From the NCBI GenBank assembly GCA_958451615.1, contig CAUDQR010000005.1, positions 47,024 through 111,023 of the forward strand: DNA of 64,000 nucleotides. The letters are read 5' to 3'. The notes under the pieces were generated by a model. The model did no database searches. It saw nothing but the letters and a program-made list of their open reading frames with translations, and was not told the DNA's origin. The position numbers and the translations under genes were made by a program. The first letter of the stretch is position 1; each line of letters opens with the position of its first letter. Shown piece by piece: positions 34,556 to 44,069 of the stretch. The DNA comes from an uncultured Collinsella sp. Lineage in GTDB: Bacteria > Actinomycetota > Coriobacteriia > Coriobacteriales > Coriobacteriaceae.

Positions 34556-35389
34556 CTACTCCTGAGGCATAGCCGGCATGGCCACCGTGGCACCCGGGTC
34601 CTCGCCGGCGCCGTCCACGAGCGGCAGGCCGCCCTCATGCGCAGGTCCTGCCGGAACCGTCGCCGCACCGCCAAAGACGGCAGCGGAGGCCTCGTGGTTC
34701 TCGGCAACCGCGCCCTCGGTATCAATCGCCACCTGGGGCTCGTCGTCAAAGTTGGGGACGCCCTGGGGCTCGGTGGGAACGGGCTCGGCGGTCGCATCGG
34801 CAACGGGCTCGGCGTCGACCGGCACATCGCCCTCGTCAGCGCCCTCGTCCTCGGCAGTATCTTCGCCGTTCGCAGCGGCGACGGCCTCGTGAGGATCCTT
34901 GCCCTCGGCCTCGGCGCGCATGCCCAGCACCAGGTTGCGCAGGCCCGCGACCGTGCCTTCCACGTCGGGGGCAGGCTGGTCGGCGTGCAGGTACGCCCAG
35001 TCCATCATAAAGGTGGCCGACGACAGCGCACCGATGGCCAGTGCGTCGTCGGGACACGAAAGCTCGACCTCAAAGACACGCTCGTCATGCTCGCTTACGC
35101 GCGTGCGGCCGCACGAAATGCTACCGGCAAGACCGGTCTCGTTCATGAGCTCGACCGTCACGTGCTCCAGCAGGTGGCAGAGCTCGGTCTGACCCATGCA
35201 GTCCTGGAACTCGCGGCCGGAATCGCCCAGGCACAGGTGCTTGGCAATCGCGGGCACCAGGTAGTACACGCGCGCCGTGGCCTCGATGTCCTCCGAGGTC
35301 ATGAGCGGCATGCCGGGGTTCACCAGCACATGCGCGCAGATCTTGTCCTCGCTGACGGTGACCTTAAGGATGTTGAACAGGCCTGCCAT
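34556..35389 (-). CDS. Orphan cyanophycin-synthetase N-domain-like protein
   Basis: 277 residues. The first ~165 residues match the pattern of the cyanophycin synthetase N-terminal domain, notably ELCHLLEHVTVELMNETG followed by SCGRTR and a C-terminal helix. The ATP-grasp and Mur-ligase modules of a real cyanophycin synthetase are absent. The rest is an acidic, Ala/Pro/Glu-rich low-complexity tail. It lies 25 bp downstream of the CorC/CNNM-type gene. Function unknown; it may bind a peptide or polymer end as the domain does in synthetases. Confidence 0.65.
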   Translation of the reverse strand: MAGLFNILKVTVSEDKICAHVLVNPGMPLMTSEDIEATARVYYLVPAIAKHLCLGDSGREFQDCMGQTELCHLLEHVTVELMNETGLAGSISCGRTRVSEHDERVFEVELSCPDDALAIGALSSATFMMDWAYLHADQPAPDVEGTVAGLRNLVLGMRAEAEGKDPHEAVAAANGEDTAEDEGADEGDVPVDAEPVADATAEPVPTEPQGVPNFDDEPQVAIDTEGAVAENHEASAAVFGGAATVPAGPAHEGGLPLVDGAGEDPGATVAMPAMPQE

Positions 35390-35413
35390 AACTCTCCCCT
35401 ACTCTTCCTTGTC

Positions 35414-36787
35414 CTACTCGTCGCCATCGTGCGGATCCACAGAGCCCGCACCCGACGCCGCCGGCTTCTCTGCCGAAGACTCGGAATCCTTCTTATCGGT
35501 TTCGGCCGGAGCGATCACGCGAATGAGCGAGATGCGCTGGCCACGCATCGACTGCACTTTAAACTTGTACCCCGCGACCTCAAACACCTCTCCGATGTCG
35601 GGCACCGAGTCGCAAAGCTCCAAAATCCAGCCGGCGATGGTCTCATAATCATCGCTTTCCTCGAGCGGCCAACCAAGCTCAATCGCGTCATCGCACGAAA
35701 AACGCCCATCGACGAGCCACTCGCGGCGCGAAAGGCGCGTGAGGTACTTGTTGTCGGGGTCGAACTCGTCCTCGATCTCGCCCACGATCTCCTCGACGAT
35801 GTCCTCGATGGTGATGATGCCGGCCGTGCCGCCGTACTCATCCACGACGACCACGATCTGGTCGTGCGAGGTCTGCATCTCGGACAGCAGCGGCAGGATG
35901 TCCTTGGTGTCGGGCACAAAGGTGGCGTCGCGCAAAAAGCCGGCGATGGGCTGGTCGCCCTTGCCGTCGAGCGCGGGCTGGATCAGGTCCTTGATGTGCG
36001 CGATGCCCGCGACGTTGTCGGGGTCCTCGTGATAGACGGGGATGCGGCTGAAGCCGGTCTGGCGCATGGTGGATAGCACGCTGGCGACCGTCTCGTCGTC
36101 CTCGCACATGGTGGTGTCCACGCGCGGCACCATGACCTCGCGGGCAACGGTGTCGCCCAGGTCAAAGATCTCGTGGATCATGCGCTTTTCCTCGTCGAGC
36201 AGGTCGTCCTGCTCCGAGACCATGTACTTGATCTCTTCTTCCGAGACGTTCTGACGGTCGTCGGCACTCTTGATACGCAAGATGCGGGCCAGGCCATCGG
36301 AGCAAGCGCCAGTCAGCCACACGAGCGGACGGGCGATCTTCTGGAACACGGAAAGCGGGCCCACGACCTGCTTGGACACGCCCTCGGCATTGGCCAGGCC
36401 GATGCGCTTGGGGACGAGCTCGCCGATCACGATGGACACGAAGGCGACCGCGACGGTGATGATGACCGGCGCCAGGCCGCGCGCGATGGCGGAGAGCGGC
36501 GCGATGCCAAAGCTCATGAGCCACGTGGCAAGCGGGTCGGACAGGCTCGTCGAGGCGACGGCGGACGAGGCGAAGCCCACGAGCGTGATGGCGACCTGGA
36601 TGGTGGCGAGCAGCTGGTCGGAGTCGGCGGCCAGCTTAATGGCACGCTCGGCGCGCTTGTCGCCTTCCTCGGCCTCATGCTCCAGCACGGCGCGCTTGGC
36701 CGTGGTGAGCGCCATCTCGGACATAGAGAAGTAGCCGTTGATGAGGGTCAAAACGAGGGTAGTGATAAGGGAGATGGTTATGTCCAT
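35414..36787 (-). CDS. CorC/CNNM-family (hemolysin-like) membrane protein
   Basis: 457 residues. Four helices of the DUF21/CNNM domain (about 1-190) are followed by a CBS pair (about 215-340, with VPRVDTTMCEDDETVASVL) and a CorC_HlyC C-terminal domain (about 355-435). The tail is acidic. Bacterial relatives export Mg2+ or Co2+. The gene sits within 10 kb of the Nramp/MgtE-like pair, so this region carries at least two Mg-related systems. The historical 'hemolysin' label does not imply a toxin. Confidence 0.92.
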   Translation of the reverse strand: MDITISLITTLVLTLINGYFSMSEMALTTAKRAVLEHEAEEGDKRAERAIKLAADSDQLLATIQVAITLVGFASSAVASTSLSDPLATWLMSFGIAPLSAIARGLAPVIITVAVAFVSIVIGELVPKRIGLANAEGVSKQVVGPLSVFQKIARPLVWLTGACSDGLARILRIKSADDRQNVSEEEIKYMVSEQDDLLDEEKRMIHEIFDLGDTVAREVMVPRVDTTMCEDDETVASVLSTMRQTGFSRIPVYHEDPDNVAGIAHIKDLIQPALDGKGDQPIAGFLRDATFVPDTKDILPLLSEMQTSHDQIVVVVDEYGGTAGIITIEDIVEEIVGEIEDEFDPDNKYLTRLSRREWLVDGRFSCDDAIELGWPLEESDDYETIAGWILELCDSVPDIGEVFEVAGYKFKVQSMRGQRISLIRVIAPAETDKKDSESSAEKPAASGAGSVDPHDGDE

Positions 36788-36897
36788 CGGGAGTTTCTCG
36801 AACCTCCAAGATTCGGGACGTCAGGTCAAAACGTTGATGACGGATACGGCAATTGCACCGGCGCCCAAACGAGGACGCGGGCGCGCAGGCGTGGTCG

Positions 36898-37581
36898 CTA
36901 GATTACGAAGAGGATCACCGCCATGAACTGGAAGATGCTACCGGCGAGCACCCACAGGTGAAACACGCTGTGCAGATAGCGCACGTTTTTGGCGATATAG
37001 AACGGCACGCCCACGGTGTAGCACACGCCGCCGACGGCGAGCAGGGCAAGCGCCACGGGGTTCAGCAGCGCCACGAGTGCGGGCAGTTTAAAGACAACGA
37101 GCCAGCCCATCAGCAGATAGACCAGGCCGCTTACCCAGTGCGGCTGGCGCTCGCGCATAAAGCACTCGAGGGCAATGCCGATAATGGCGATGGCCCATAC
37201 GGCGAAGAACAGCGCAGCGCCGCCGTCGTTTGCGAGCGTGATGAGGCAAAACGGCGTATAGCTGCCGGCTATGAGCAGGTAGATGCAGCTGTGGTCGATG
37301 ATGCGGAACACGCGCTTGGCGCGCGCGGGTTGAATCGCATGGTAGAGCGTGGAGGCTAGGTACTCGAGGATGATGCTGACGCCATAGACAATTGCCGCGG
37401 CCATGTGGGCCGGGCCACCGCCGCGCAGGGCAGCGAATACGATCAGGAGCACCAGGCCCGCGATACCCAGCAGACAGCCGACACCATGGGTGACGGAGTT
37501 CATGATCTCCTCGCCCACCGTGTAGTGCGGAACGGCCGCGGCCTTGGGTCGCGGCTTGGAACTGTCGCTCGAATCGGACAT
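36898..37581 (-). CDS. Hemolysin III/PAQR-family membrane protein
   Basis: 227 residues from ATG 37581 (GGAGG 11 nt upstream; ATG 37599 sits directly on the SD). Seven helices and the conserved metal-site motifs are present: STLYHA, IDHSCIYLLIAGSYTPF and HSVFHLWV. Family members (YqfA/Trh) resemble adiponectin receptors and influence membrane lipid homeostasis; haemolysis is not established for most. It is divergent from the alpha/beta hydrolase gene at 37768. Confidence 0.93.
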   Translation of the reverse strand: MSDSSDSSKPRPKAAAVPHYTVGEEIMNSVTHGVGCLLGIAGLVLLIVFAALRGGGPAHMAAAIVYGVSIILEYLASTLYHAIQPARAKRVFRIIDHSCIYLLIAGSYTPFCLITLANDGGAALFFAVWAIAIIGIALECFMRERQPHWVSGLVYLLMGWLVVFKLPALVALLNPVALALLAVGGVCYTVGVPFYIAKNVRYLHSVFHLWVLAGSIFQFMAVILFVI

Positions 37582-37689
37582 GCCGGTTACATCCTCCAAC
37601 GTAAAGAGTTCTCAACACTATATCAAAGCGTCTGGGTGCGTGCGAAATTTGCACCATACGTGACCCTTTGTTTACCCATTCTTTGCCTG

Positions 37690-37718
37690 TTGACGCATCA
37701 ACGGCGAACGTCCATAAT
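37690..37718 (+). promoter_or_regulatory. Sigma70-type promoter of the alpha/beta hydrolase gene
   Basis: TTGACG (37690-37695), 17-bp spacer and CATAAT (37713-37718) are near consensus. Just after the expected start site, TGCATTAA is repeated at 37724-37731 and 37739-37746, with ATGTT...AACAT symmetry, a plausible repressor site before the SD AGGAG at 37755. Confidence 0.7.
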
Positions 37719-37767
37719 GCGCTTGCATTAAATGTTGATGCATTAACATCTTATAGGAGAATATCGC

Positions 37768-38733
37768 ATGGCTCAAAACGCACATTCCCATCGAAAGCTC
37801 AAGATAGCCGGCATCGTTGCACTGGTGGTTGTCATTGCGCTGCTCGGATTTGCCGGCAACTTTCTGTTTGACTTCGCGCTGAATCCCCGCGCGCCATACA
37901 CCATGAAGATGATGCAGGACGGCAAGGACGACAAAGAAAGTGAGCAGCCGGATGCCGAGGGAACCGAAGCGCGGGCATGGTTTAAAGAGAACCGCGAGAG
38001 CAGCAGCCTCACCGCAGATGACGGAACCGAGCTCTCCGCTTGGTATTTTGCCGCCTCGGAGAACACCCACGATTACGCCGTCTGCCTGCATGGATATACC
38101 GACGAGCCCATCGGCATGGCCCGATACGCCAAGCGCTTCCACGACCGCGGCATGAACGTGCTCGCGCCTGCCGCCCGCGCCCACGAGCGCTCCGGCGGCG
38201 ACTATATCGGCATGGGCTGGCCCGAGCGGCTCGATGTCGTTGCATGGATTGGGCGGATCGTTCAGGCTGACCCCGAGGCGCGCATCCTGGTCTTTGGCGA
38301 GTCGATGGGTGCAGCGACCGCCATGAACGTTGCGGGGGAATCTCTGCCCGCAAACGTGAAATGCATTATCGAGGACTGCGGTTATACGAGTGTTTGGGAC
38401 GAGTTTTCTCTGCAGCTCAAGGACGTGTTCGGGCTGCCCAGCTTTCCCTTGCTCGATGTAGCAAACTTGGTGTGCAACGTGCGCGCGGGCTACGACTTTC
38501 ATAAGGCGAGCAGTGTGGAGCAACTCAAACACGCGACGGTTCCCATGCTGTTTATCCACGGCGACCAGGACACCTTTGTGCCGTACGACATGCTCGACCA
38601 AAACTACGACGCGTGCGCCAGCAAGGTCAAGCAAAAGCTCACCATCCATGGCGCCACCCACGCCAAGAGTGCGCAAGTTAACCCCGAGCTCTACTGGAAC
38701 ACGGTCGACGACTTCCTCGGAAAGAATTTTTAG
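37768..38733 (+). CDS. Membrane-anchored alpha/beta hydrolase
   Basis: 321 residues. One N-terminal helix (about 12-32) anchors an extracytoplasmic alpha/beta-hydrolase domain. Visible motifs: CLHGYTDEP oxyanion region, nucleophile elbow GESMGA (about 175), acid in HGDQDTFVP and His in GATHAKS. It belongs to the BAAT/YqkD-like hydrolases of Gram-positive bacteria, whose physiological substrates are mostly unknown. Single gene with its own promoter; followed by a long hairpin and a strong bidirectional terminator. Confidence 0.88.
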   Translation: MAQNAHSHRKLKIAGIVALVVVIALLGFAGNFLFDFALNPRAPYTMKMMQDGKDDKESEQPDAEGTEARAWFKENRESSSLTADDGTELSAWYFAASENTHDYAVCLHGYTDEPIGMARYAKRFHDRGMNVLAPAARAHERSGGDYIGMGWPERLDVVAWIGRIVQADPEARILVFGESMGAATAMNVAGESLPANVKCIIEDCGYTSVWDEFSLQLKDVFGLPSFPLLDVANLVCNVRAGYDFHKASSVEQLKHATVPMLFIHGDQDTFVPYDMLDQNYDACASKVKQKLTIHGATHAKSAQVNPELYWNTVDDFLGKNF

Positions 38734-38776
38734 GCAAAAAGCAACGTCCGGGGCTTTATCTGACCCCTATTTTCGA

Positions 38777-38894
38777 AAGTATGCGGCAAAATCTGGAACT
38801 GCCGACCAGACCGCAGTTTTATCAACAATTTATCAGGGGTTTTGTTGCCAAAAAACGTCGTGTGCTCGACGGTCTCGAAATTTGCCGCATACTT
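38777..38894. repeat. Long palindromic element (AAGTATGCGGCAAA arms)
   Basis: Arms 38777-38790 and 38881-38894 pair perfectly over 14 bp with weaker pairing on both sides. The ~90-bp interior contains ACCGCAGTTTT. Length and layout resemble the long palindromes around the adhesin gene, but the arms are unrelated. It lies in a convergent gap (38734-38983). Confidence 0.6.
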
Positions 38895-38898
38895 CCGG

Positions 38899-38935
38899 AA
38901 AACCGCCCGCGAGCGCTGTGCTCGCGGGCGGTTTT
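38899..38935. terminator. Bidirectional terminator between convergent genes
   Basis: 16-bp perfect stem (38899-38914 with 38920-38935), A-rich before and T-rich after, serving both the alpha/beta hydrolase (+) and DUF362 (-) genes. Confidence 0.9.
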
Positions 38936-38983
38936 TGCTTGAATTGCGCCACGAATGCGCTTGTTTTGTCCAATAGCTAGGTG

Positions 38984-40189
38984 CTACTTGACCTCGATGA
39001 GCTCGTACTTGCTCGTGCCCAGGCCGATCTTCTCGGCATGCGCGATGCACGCGCGCCAGTCGGTGTCGGGATGCGTGATGCAGAAGGGATCCTTGGCCTG
39101 CTCGCCCTCCAGATGCTCGTGATTATGCTCCATCTTGGCCGCGCTGTCGGTAAGCTCGGTGTTAGGCAGCGGCTCGGACGCCAGGACGGCGTCGGCGCAG
39201 GCCTGGTCGATGGCGACCGGGTCGAAGCTCGCGAACATGCCAATGTCGTTGACGATGGGCGTGTCATTCTCGGGATGGCAGTCGCAGTTGGGGCTGATGT
39301 CCACGGCGAGCGAGATGTGGAAGCTCGGGCGGCCGTCGACGATGGCCTTGGTGTACTCAGCGATCTTGTAGTTGAGTACGTCGGCCGCGGCATCATAGTC
39401 GGGCTTGATGCAGTCCTGGTTGCACGCCGCAATGCAGCGTCCGCAGCCCACGCAGCGATCGTGGTCGATAGCGGCAACGTGAACCGTACGGGTTTTGCCG
39501 TTGGCAAGCTCGCGCTCACGCGTACCGTCAAACGTGATGGCGCTGTGCGCGCATATCTTCTCGCAGGCACGGCAACCTACGCAGTTGGTGGTATCGACGC
39601 TCGGCTTGCCAGCGGCGTGCTGCTCCATCTTGCCGGCACGGCTACCGCCGCCCATACCCAGGTTCTTCATGGCACCGCCAAAGCCGGCCTGCTCATGGCC
39701 CTTAAAGTGGGTGAGGCTGATCACGATGTCGGCATCCATGAGCGCCTGACCGATCTTGGCCTCGCGCACGTACTCGCCACCCTCGACCGGGACGAGCGCC
39801 TCGTCGGTACCTTTGAGGCCGTCGGCGATGATGATCTGGCAGCCCGTGGCATACGGGGTAAAGCCGTTCTGGTAGGCGGTATCGATGTGCTCGAGCGCGT
39901 TTTTGCGGCTGCCCACATAGAGCGTGTTGCAGTCGGTGAGGAAGGGCTTGCCGCCCAGCTCCTTCACCACGTCGGCGACGGCGCGGGCGTAGTTTGGGCG
40001 CAAAAAGCTCAGGTTGCCCAGCTCGCCAAAGTGAATCTTGATGGCGACAAACTTGTTCTCGAAGTCGATCTGCTCAATGCCGGCGCGGCGAATGAGGCGC
40101 TTGAGTTTGTCGAGCTGGCTCTCGCGAGCATGCGTGCGCAGGTTGGTGAAGTACACCTTAGCGGGTGCTGTGGGTGCAGTTGCGGTCAT
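38984..40189 (-). CDS. DUF362 iron-sulfur protein
   Basis: 401 residues. The DUF362 domain (about 1-200, with IKIHFGELGN and SLTHFKGHEQAGFGGAMKNLGMG) is followed by two 4Fe-4S motifs, CVGCRACEKIC and CVGCGRCIAAC, and a C-terminal DUF362 continuation (ISPNCDCHPENDTP). Such proteins are widespread in anaerobes and bind two [4Fe-4S] clusters; their redox partner is unknown. ATG 40189 follows AGGGGATATAAC. It is a single gene in a region bounded by a terminator and a repeat cluster. Confidence 0.9.
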   Translation of the reverse strand: MTATAPTAPAKVYFTNLRTHARESQLDKLKRLIRRAGIEQIDFENKFVAIKIHFGELGNLSFLRPNYARAVADVVKELGGKPFLTDCNTLYVGSRKNALEHIDTAYQNGFTPYATGCQIIIADGLKGTDEALVPVEGGEYVREAKIGQALMDADIVISLTHFKGHEQAGFGGAMKNLGMGGGSRAGKMEQHAAGKPSVDTTNCVGCRACEKICAHSAITFDGTRERELANGKTRTVHVAAIDHDRCVGCGRCIAACNQDCIKPDYDAAADVLNYKIAEYTKAIVDGRPSFHISLAVDISPNCDCHPENDTPIVNDIGMFASFDPVAIDQACADAVLASEPLPNTELTDSAAKMEHNHEHLEGEQAKDPFCITHPDTDWRACIAHAEKIGLGTSKYELIEVK

Positions 40190-40283
40190 AGTTATATCCC
40201 CTCGGTCTATATGGCGTTACAGACATAGAGGATGGTACCCGTTGAAGTAGGGTCGAAGTCAAGCGCAACGCCGAGTCGTTAGG

Positions 40284-40393
40284 CACTCATTGGGGACAGA
40301 CTTAAATGAGTGCTTGCCGCCCGGCCGGCGAGCCGGCGATCCGGCAAAGACTGTCCCCAACGACTAGTCGTTTAAGAACGTCCCCAATGACTA
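40284..40393. repeat. Two dispersed repeats downstream of an FtsX-type permease gene
   Basis: CACTCAT...ATGAGTG copy at 40284-40312 (core TGGGGACAGACTTAAA) and TAGTC...GACTA copy at 40365-40393. The TAG stop of the permease gene (40391-40393) is the first codon-sized part of the second repeat. CCGGCCGGCGAGCCGG between them is also palindromic and recurs near 44000. Confidence 0.8.
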
Positions 40394-43057
40394 CTCCTGC
40401 ACCTTGAGGGCTTCGGCCAGGCTGACGCGCTTGATAGAGCGCGTGTGTAGCAGCGCCACGACCAGGTAGGTCGCAAAGCCAATGCCGACGCATGCAGCCA
40501 TGGACCAAGCGGGCACGTAGATCTCGATATTGCCGTTGTAGGCGAGCAGCATCGAGCGGAAGATGGCCGTGAGCGAGCCAATAATGACCGGCAGGCTCAG
40601 CACGAGCGACGCCGCCACGCACAGCGTGATCGAGCGGATGTACAGATGCGAGATCTCACTATCGCGATAGCCAAAGACTTTCATGTAGCTGATCGAACGG
40701 GCGCTGTGGTCGATCACCGCTTTGGTCAGCAGGTACATAAACAGCAGGAAGATAAACACCGCGAGCCCGATCATCATTCCGATCATTTTGCTCATCATGC
40801 CGATGAACTGGTCACCCACGGCGCGCATGTCGTCGGGCGTGGTGTCGCCGGCAAAGTAGCGCGCGTCGAGGTCGAGCTTCTCGTTGCTCACATAGCCGTT
40901 AAAGTAGGCGGCATCGTTGTCGAACAGCTCGTTAAAGTCATCGATGCTCATATAGATGTTCATGTCCGACTTGGAGCCCCAGGCACAGTCCTTGCCCGCG
41001 TACTCAAAGGAATAATGCTCGCCCTCGTACTTGTCGCTGAGCGTGACCTTCTGGCCCTCGCTCCAGCCAAACTTATCGAGCAGACCGCCGCCAAAGACGA
41101 CGCGGCCATCGCCGATGTTGAGGCCCTTCCAGTAGCGCGAATCGGACGAGATGCCGTAGACAGAAATCGTCTCCTCGCCATTACCGTCGCCACGGTCGTA
41201 CTGCAGCTGGTAAACGGCATATTTCTCGGCCTGCGCGATTGCGCCCGCGCCGTTGTCGGTCGTATTGACCGGGTGGATATCGTCGTTGTCAGTGTCGATC
41301 TTAGAGGCCTTGTCGATCAGGTCGATAGCCTCGTCGCGGTCGCAGCCAAGGGCATCGGCAAGATCGTCAAGGCGCGCGTAGAGCGCATCCTTCTTGTCCT
41401 GGACCTTGGCAAGCGCATCCTGCGCTGCGGTCAGGCTCTCGGCAGACGGAGATGCGGTCGCGGCATCGGCTGCCGTCTGCGCCGCATCGGCCGCGTCGTC
41501 AAGCTCGTCATCGGCATCCTGGGCGGCAGAAAGCAGCGCGCCGTCAACCGACTGCAAGCGCTCGAGTGCCGACCACTGCTCGCGCTCCTCGGCAGTGCCC
41601 TCGAGCTCCAGCGGCGCCTTGAGTGTGTACTGATGCTCGGCGACCAGGCTCGTCTCGAGGTTGTCCGCATAGTGCGTCATCGTGGGCAGGATCGCCAGAC
41701 CAAAGAGCAAAAGCAGCGACCCAAACGCGATGCCCACGAAGAGCGTGGCGAAGTTGCCCAGGTTGCGCAGGAAGACGCGCAGGCGGAAGCGCGAGACAAA
41801 GCCCATGCGCTCCGGCAGCTGCAGGCCGCGCTTGGTGCCCGATTTGCCGCTCGCCTCGTGACGAAGGAACTGCAACGGCGTCTTGCCCATCTTGCGCAGC
41901 AGGCCCCCCAGCGTAATGAGGATGAGCGCGGCGGCGGGAACCACGGCGCACTTCACAAAGATTTCCCAGCTCCAGTACACCTGGAACGGCGGCAGGCTGT
42001 ACGAGCCGTAGTAGAGACCGCGCATGGGCTCGGTAAAGAACGCAACGCCGAGAGCGGTGCCCAGTAGCGCCGCGGCCACGCCTACGATGGCGGGAAGCGC
42101 TAGGTAGTGCAGCACGATTTCGCGACGGCGATAGCCGCTGGCGAGCAGCGTGCCGATGATGGCGCTCTCCTCCTCGATGGTGGCGTCGGTGAGCACCACA
42201 AAGACAAACGCCATGATCACGATGATGATGTCGAGCAACGTCATCCACATCATGGAGTCGCCGTCCACGTCGTCGCGCGCATAGCCAATGCCCTGATTGG
42301 AATCGGCATCGATCAGATCGTCCACGCGCGCATCGGCATCGGTCAGCGCCTCGACCATATCCTGCTCCGCATCGATGCGATCCGCGGTGGGGAGATCGCG
42401 ATCGGTAAAGGTAAAGGAGTAGGTGTAGGCAGGCGCGCCGCCGGCGTCCTCAAGCGCGGCAAAGCCGGCGTCGGTGACCTCGGCCACGCCGTACGTGATG
42501 GTGTTCACCGTAAAGTCCGAATTGTCGAGGAACAGCGCCTGGCTATCGGGCTGGGTCATGATGCCGCAGATGGTGTAGGTGCGGCCCTCAAGCTCGACCT
42601 TATCGCCCACGGCGAGGTCGTTGTTGGTGGCGAAGACACGGTCGATTGCCACCTCATCGTCCGTCTTGGGCTGCCTGCCTTCGCAGTAGGACGCAATGTC
42701 AACCTTGGTGCGATGCGCGTAGGTGCGCAGGGTGCGCTTGGTGCCGTCGTCGCCAGCCGCCTTTTTGATGATGGCGTCGATAGAGAAGTTCTTGTAGAAC
42801 GTAACGCCGCCGACGTCCTCAGCCGCGTCTTCGGCAGCCTTGAGCTGATCTTTGGTGGCCTCGAAGGAGGTAGTCACGCGGCCGTCCTCGATCGTGTACG
42901 CATCGCGCATGTCGTCAATGAGGCAGCCGATGGAATGCGCCGCGAGCAAAAAGCCCGACGTGAGGGCGATGCTTCCGCACATAAGCAAAAAGATGCCCAG
43001 GTACTTGCCGATATTGCGGCGCAGCTCGCGCGGGAGTCGTTTTGCGAAAGGTGTCAT
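40391..43057 (-). CDS. FtsX-family ABC transporter permease
   Basis: 888 residues from ATG 43057; a longer frame overlapping the ATPase gene is not real. An N-terminal helix (about 18-38) is followed by an extracytoplasmic domain, three helices (about 269-375), another helix (about 435), a second extracytoplasmic domain with an Ala/Asp-rich coiled coil (about 480-560) and final helices (about 755-880). Two FtsX domains are typical of MacB/LolC-like mechanotransmission transporters. The ATPase is encoded 8 bp upstream. Likely role: efflux of an antimicrobial or envelope protein release; substrate unknown. Confidence 0.9.
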   Translation of the reverse strand: MTPFAKRLPRELRRNIGKYLGIFLLMCGSIALTSGFLLAAHSIGCLIDDMRDAYTIEDGRVTTSFEATKDQLKAAEDAAEDVGGVTFYKNFSIDAIIKKAAGDDGTKRTLRTYAHRTKVDIASYCEGRQPKTDDEVAIDRVFATNNDLAVGDKVELEGRTYTICGIMTQPDSQALFLDNSDFTVNTITYGVAEVTDAGFAALEDAGGAPAYTYSFTFTDRDLPTADRIDAEQDMVEALTDADARVDDLIDADSNQGIGYARDDVDGDSMMWMTLLDIIIVIMAFVFVVLTDATIEEESAIIGTLLASGYRRREIVLHYLALPAIVGVAAALLGTALGVAFFTEPMRGLYYGSYSLPPFQVYWSWEIFVKCAVVPAAALILITLGGLLRKMGKTPLQFLRHEASGKSGTKRGLQLPERMGFVSRFRLRVFLRNLGNFATLFVGIAFGSLLLLFGLAILPTMTHYADNLETSLVAEHQYTLKAPLELEGTAEEREQWSALERLQSVDGALLSAAQDADDELDDAADAAQTAADAATASPSAESLTAAQDALAKVQDKKDALYARLDDLADALGCDRDEAIDLIDKASKIDTDNDDIHPVNTTDNGAGAIAQAEKYAVYQLQYDRGDGNGEETISVYGISSDSRYWKGLNIGDGRVVFGGGLLDKFGWSEGQKVTLSDKYEGEHYSFEYAGKDCAWGSKSDMNIYMSIDDFNELFDNDAAYFNGYVSNEKLDLDARYFAGDTTPDDMRAVGDQFIGMMSKMIGMMIGLAVFIFLLFMYLLTKAVIDHSARSISYMKVFGYRDSEISHLYIRSITLCVAASLVLSLPVIIGSLTAIFRSMLLAYNGNIEIYVPAWSMAACVGIGFATYLVVALLHTRSIKRVSLAEALKVQE

Positions 43058-43065
43058 GGCGCCGC

Positions 43066-43779
<714 letters not shown>

Positions 43780-43875
43780 GCTATCCCCCGTTGTTAGCCT
43801 TCTGCCACTTTTCTAGGCTAATAGTAAACCCAGGTGAACTATTTTTAAGCGACGTGCGCGACTTTTTTCCAACCT

Positions 43876-43935
43876 ACTCATTGGGGACAGACTTAAATGA
43901 GTGAAATCGCTCATTTAAGTCTGTCCCCAATGAGT
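43876..43935. repeat. Perfect 26-bp palindrome of the TGGGGACAG...CTTAAA family
   Basis: Arms 43876-43901 and 43910-43935 are perfectly complementary around an 8-nt loop. It is the counterpart of 1368-1427, with AG in place of GT in the core. It lies in the 290-bp gap 43780-44069, which otherwise holds only further repeat copies. Confidence 0.85.
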
Positions 43936-43939
43936 GCCG

Positions 43940-44065
43940 GCAGGAAAGGAACGTCCCCAAGTGCCGACATATTGGGACAGTCCTTGCCAGCCCGGCCGGC
44001 GGGCCGGCGAATGGGCAAAGACTGCCCCCAGCGACCAGTCGTTTAAGAACGTCCCCAATGACTAG
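43940..44065. repeat. Cluster of degenerate repeats including a TAGTC...GACTAG copy
   Basis: Contains GAAAGGAACGTCCCCAAG, a CCGGCCGGCGGGCCGGCG palindrome like that at 40320-40340, and AGTCGTTTAAGAACGTCCCC ending 5 bp beyond the stop of the ABC-2 permease gene (44070-44072). Confidence 0.65.
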
Positions 44066-44069
44066 GTGG

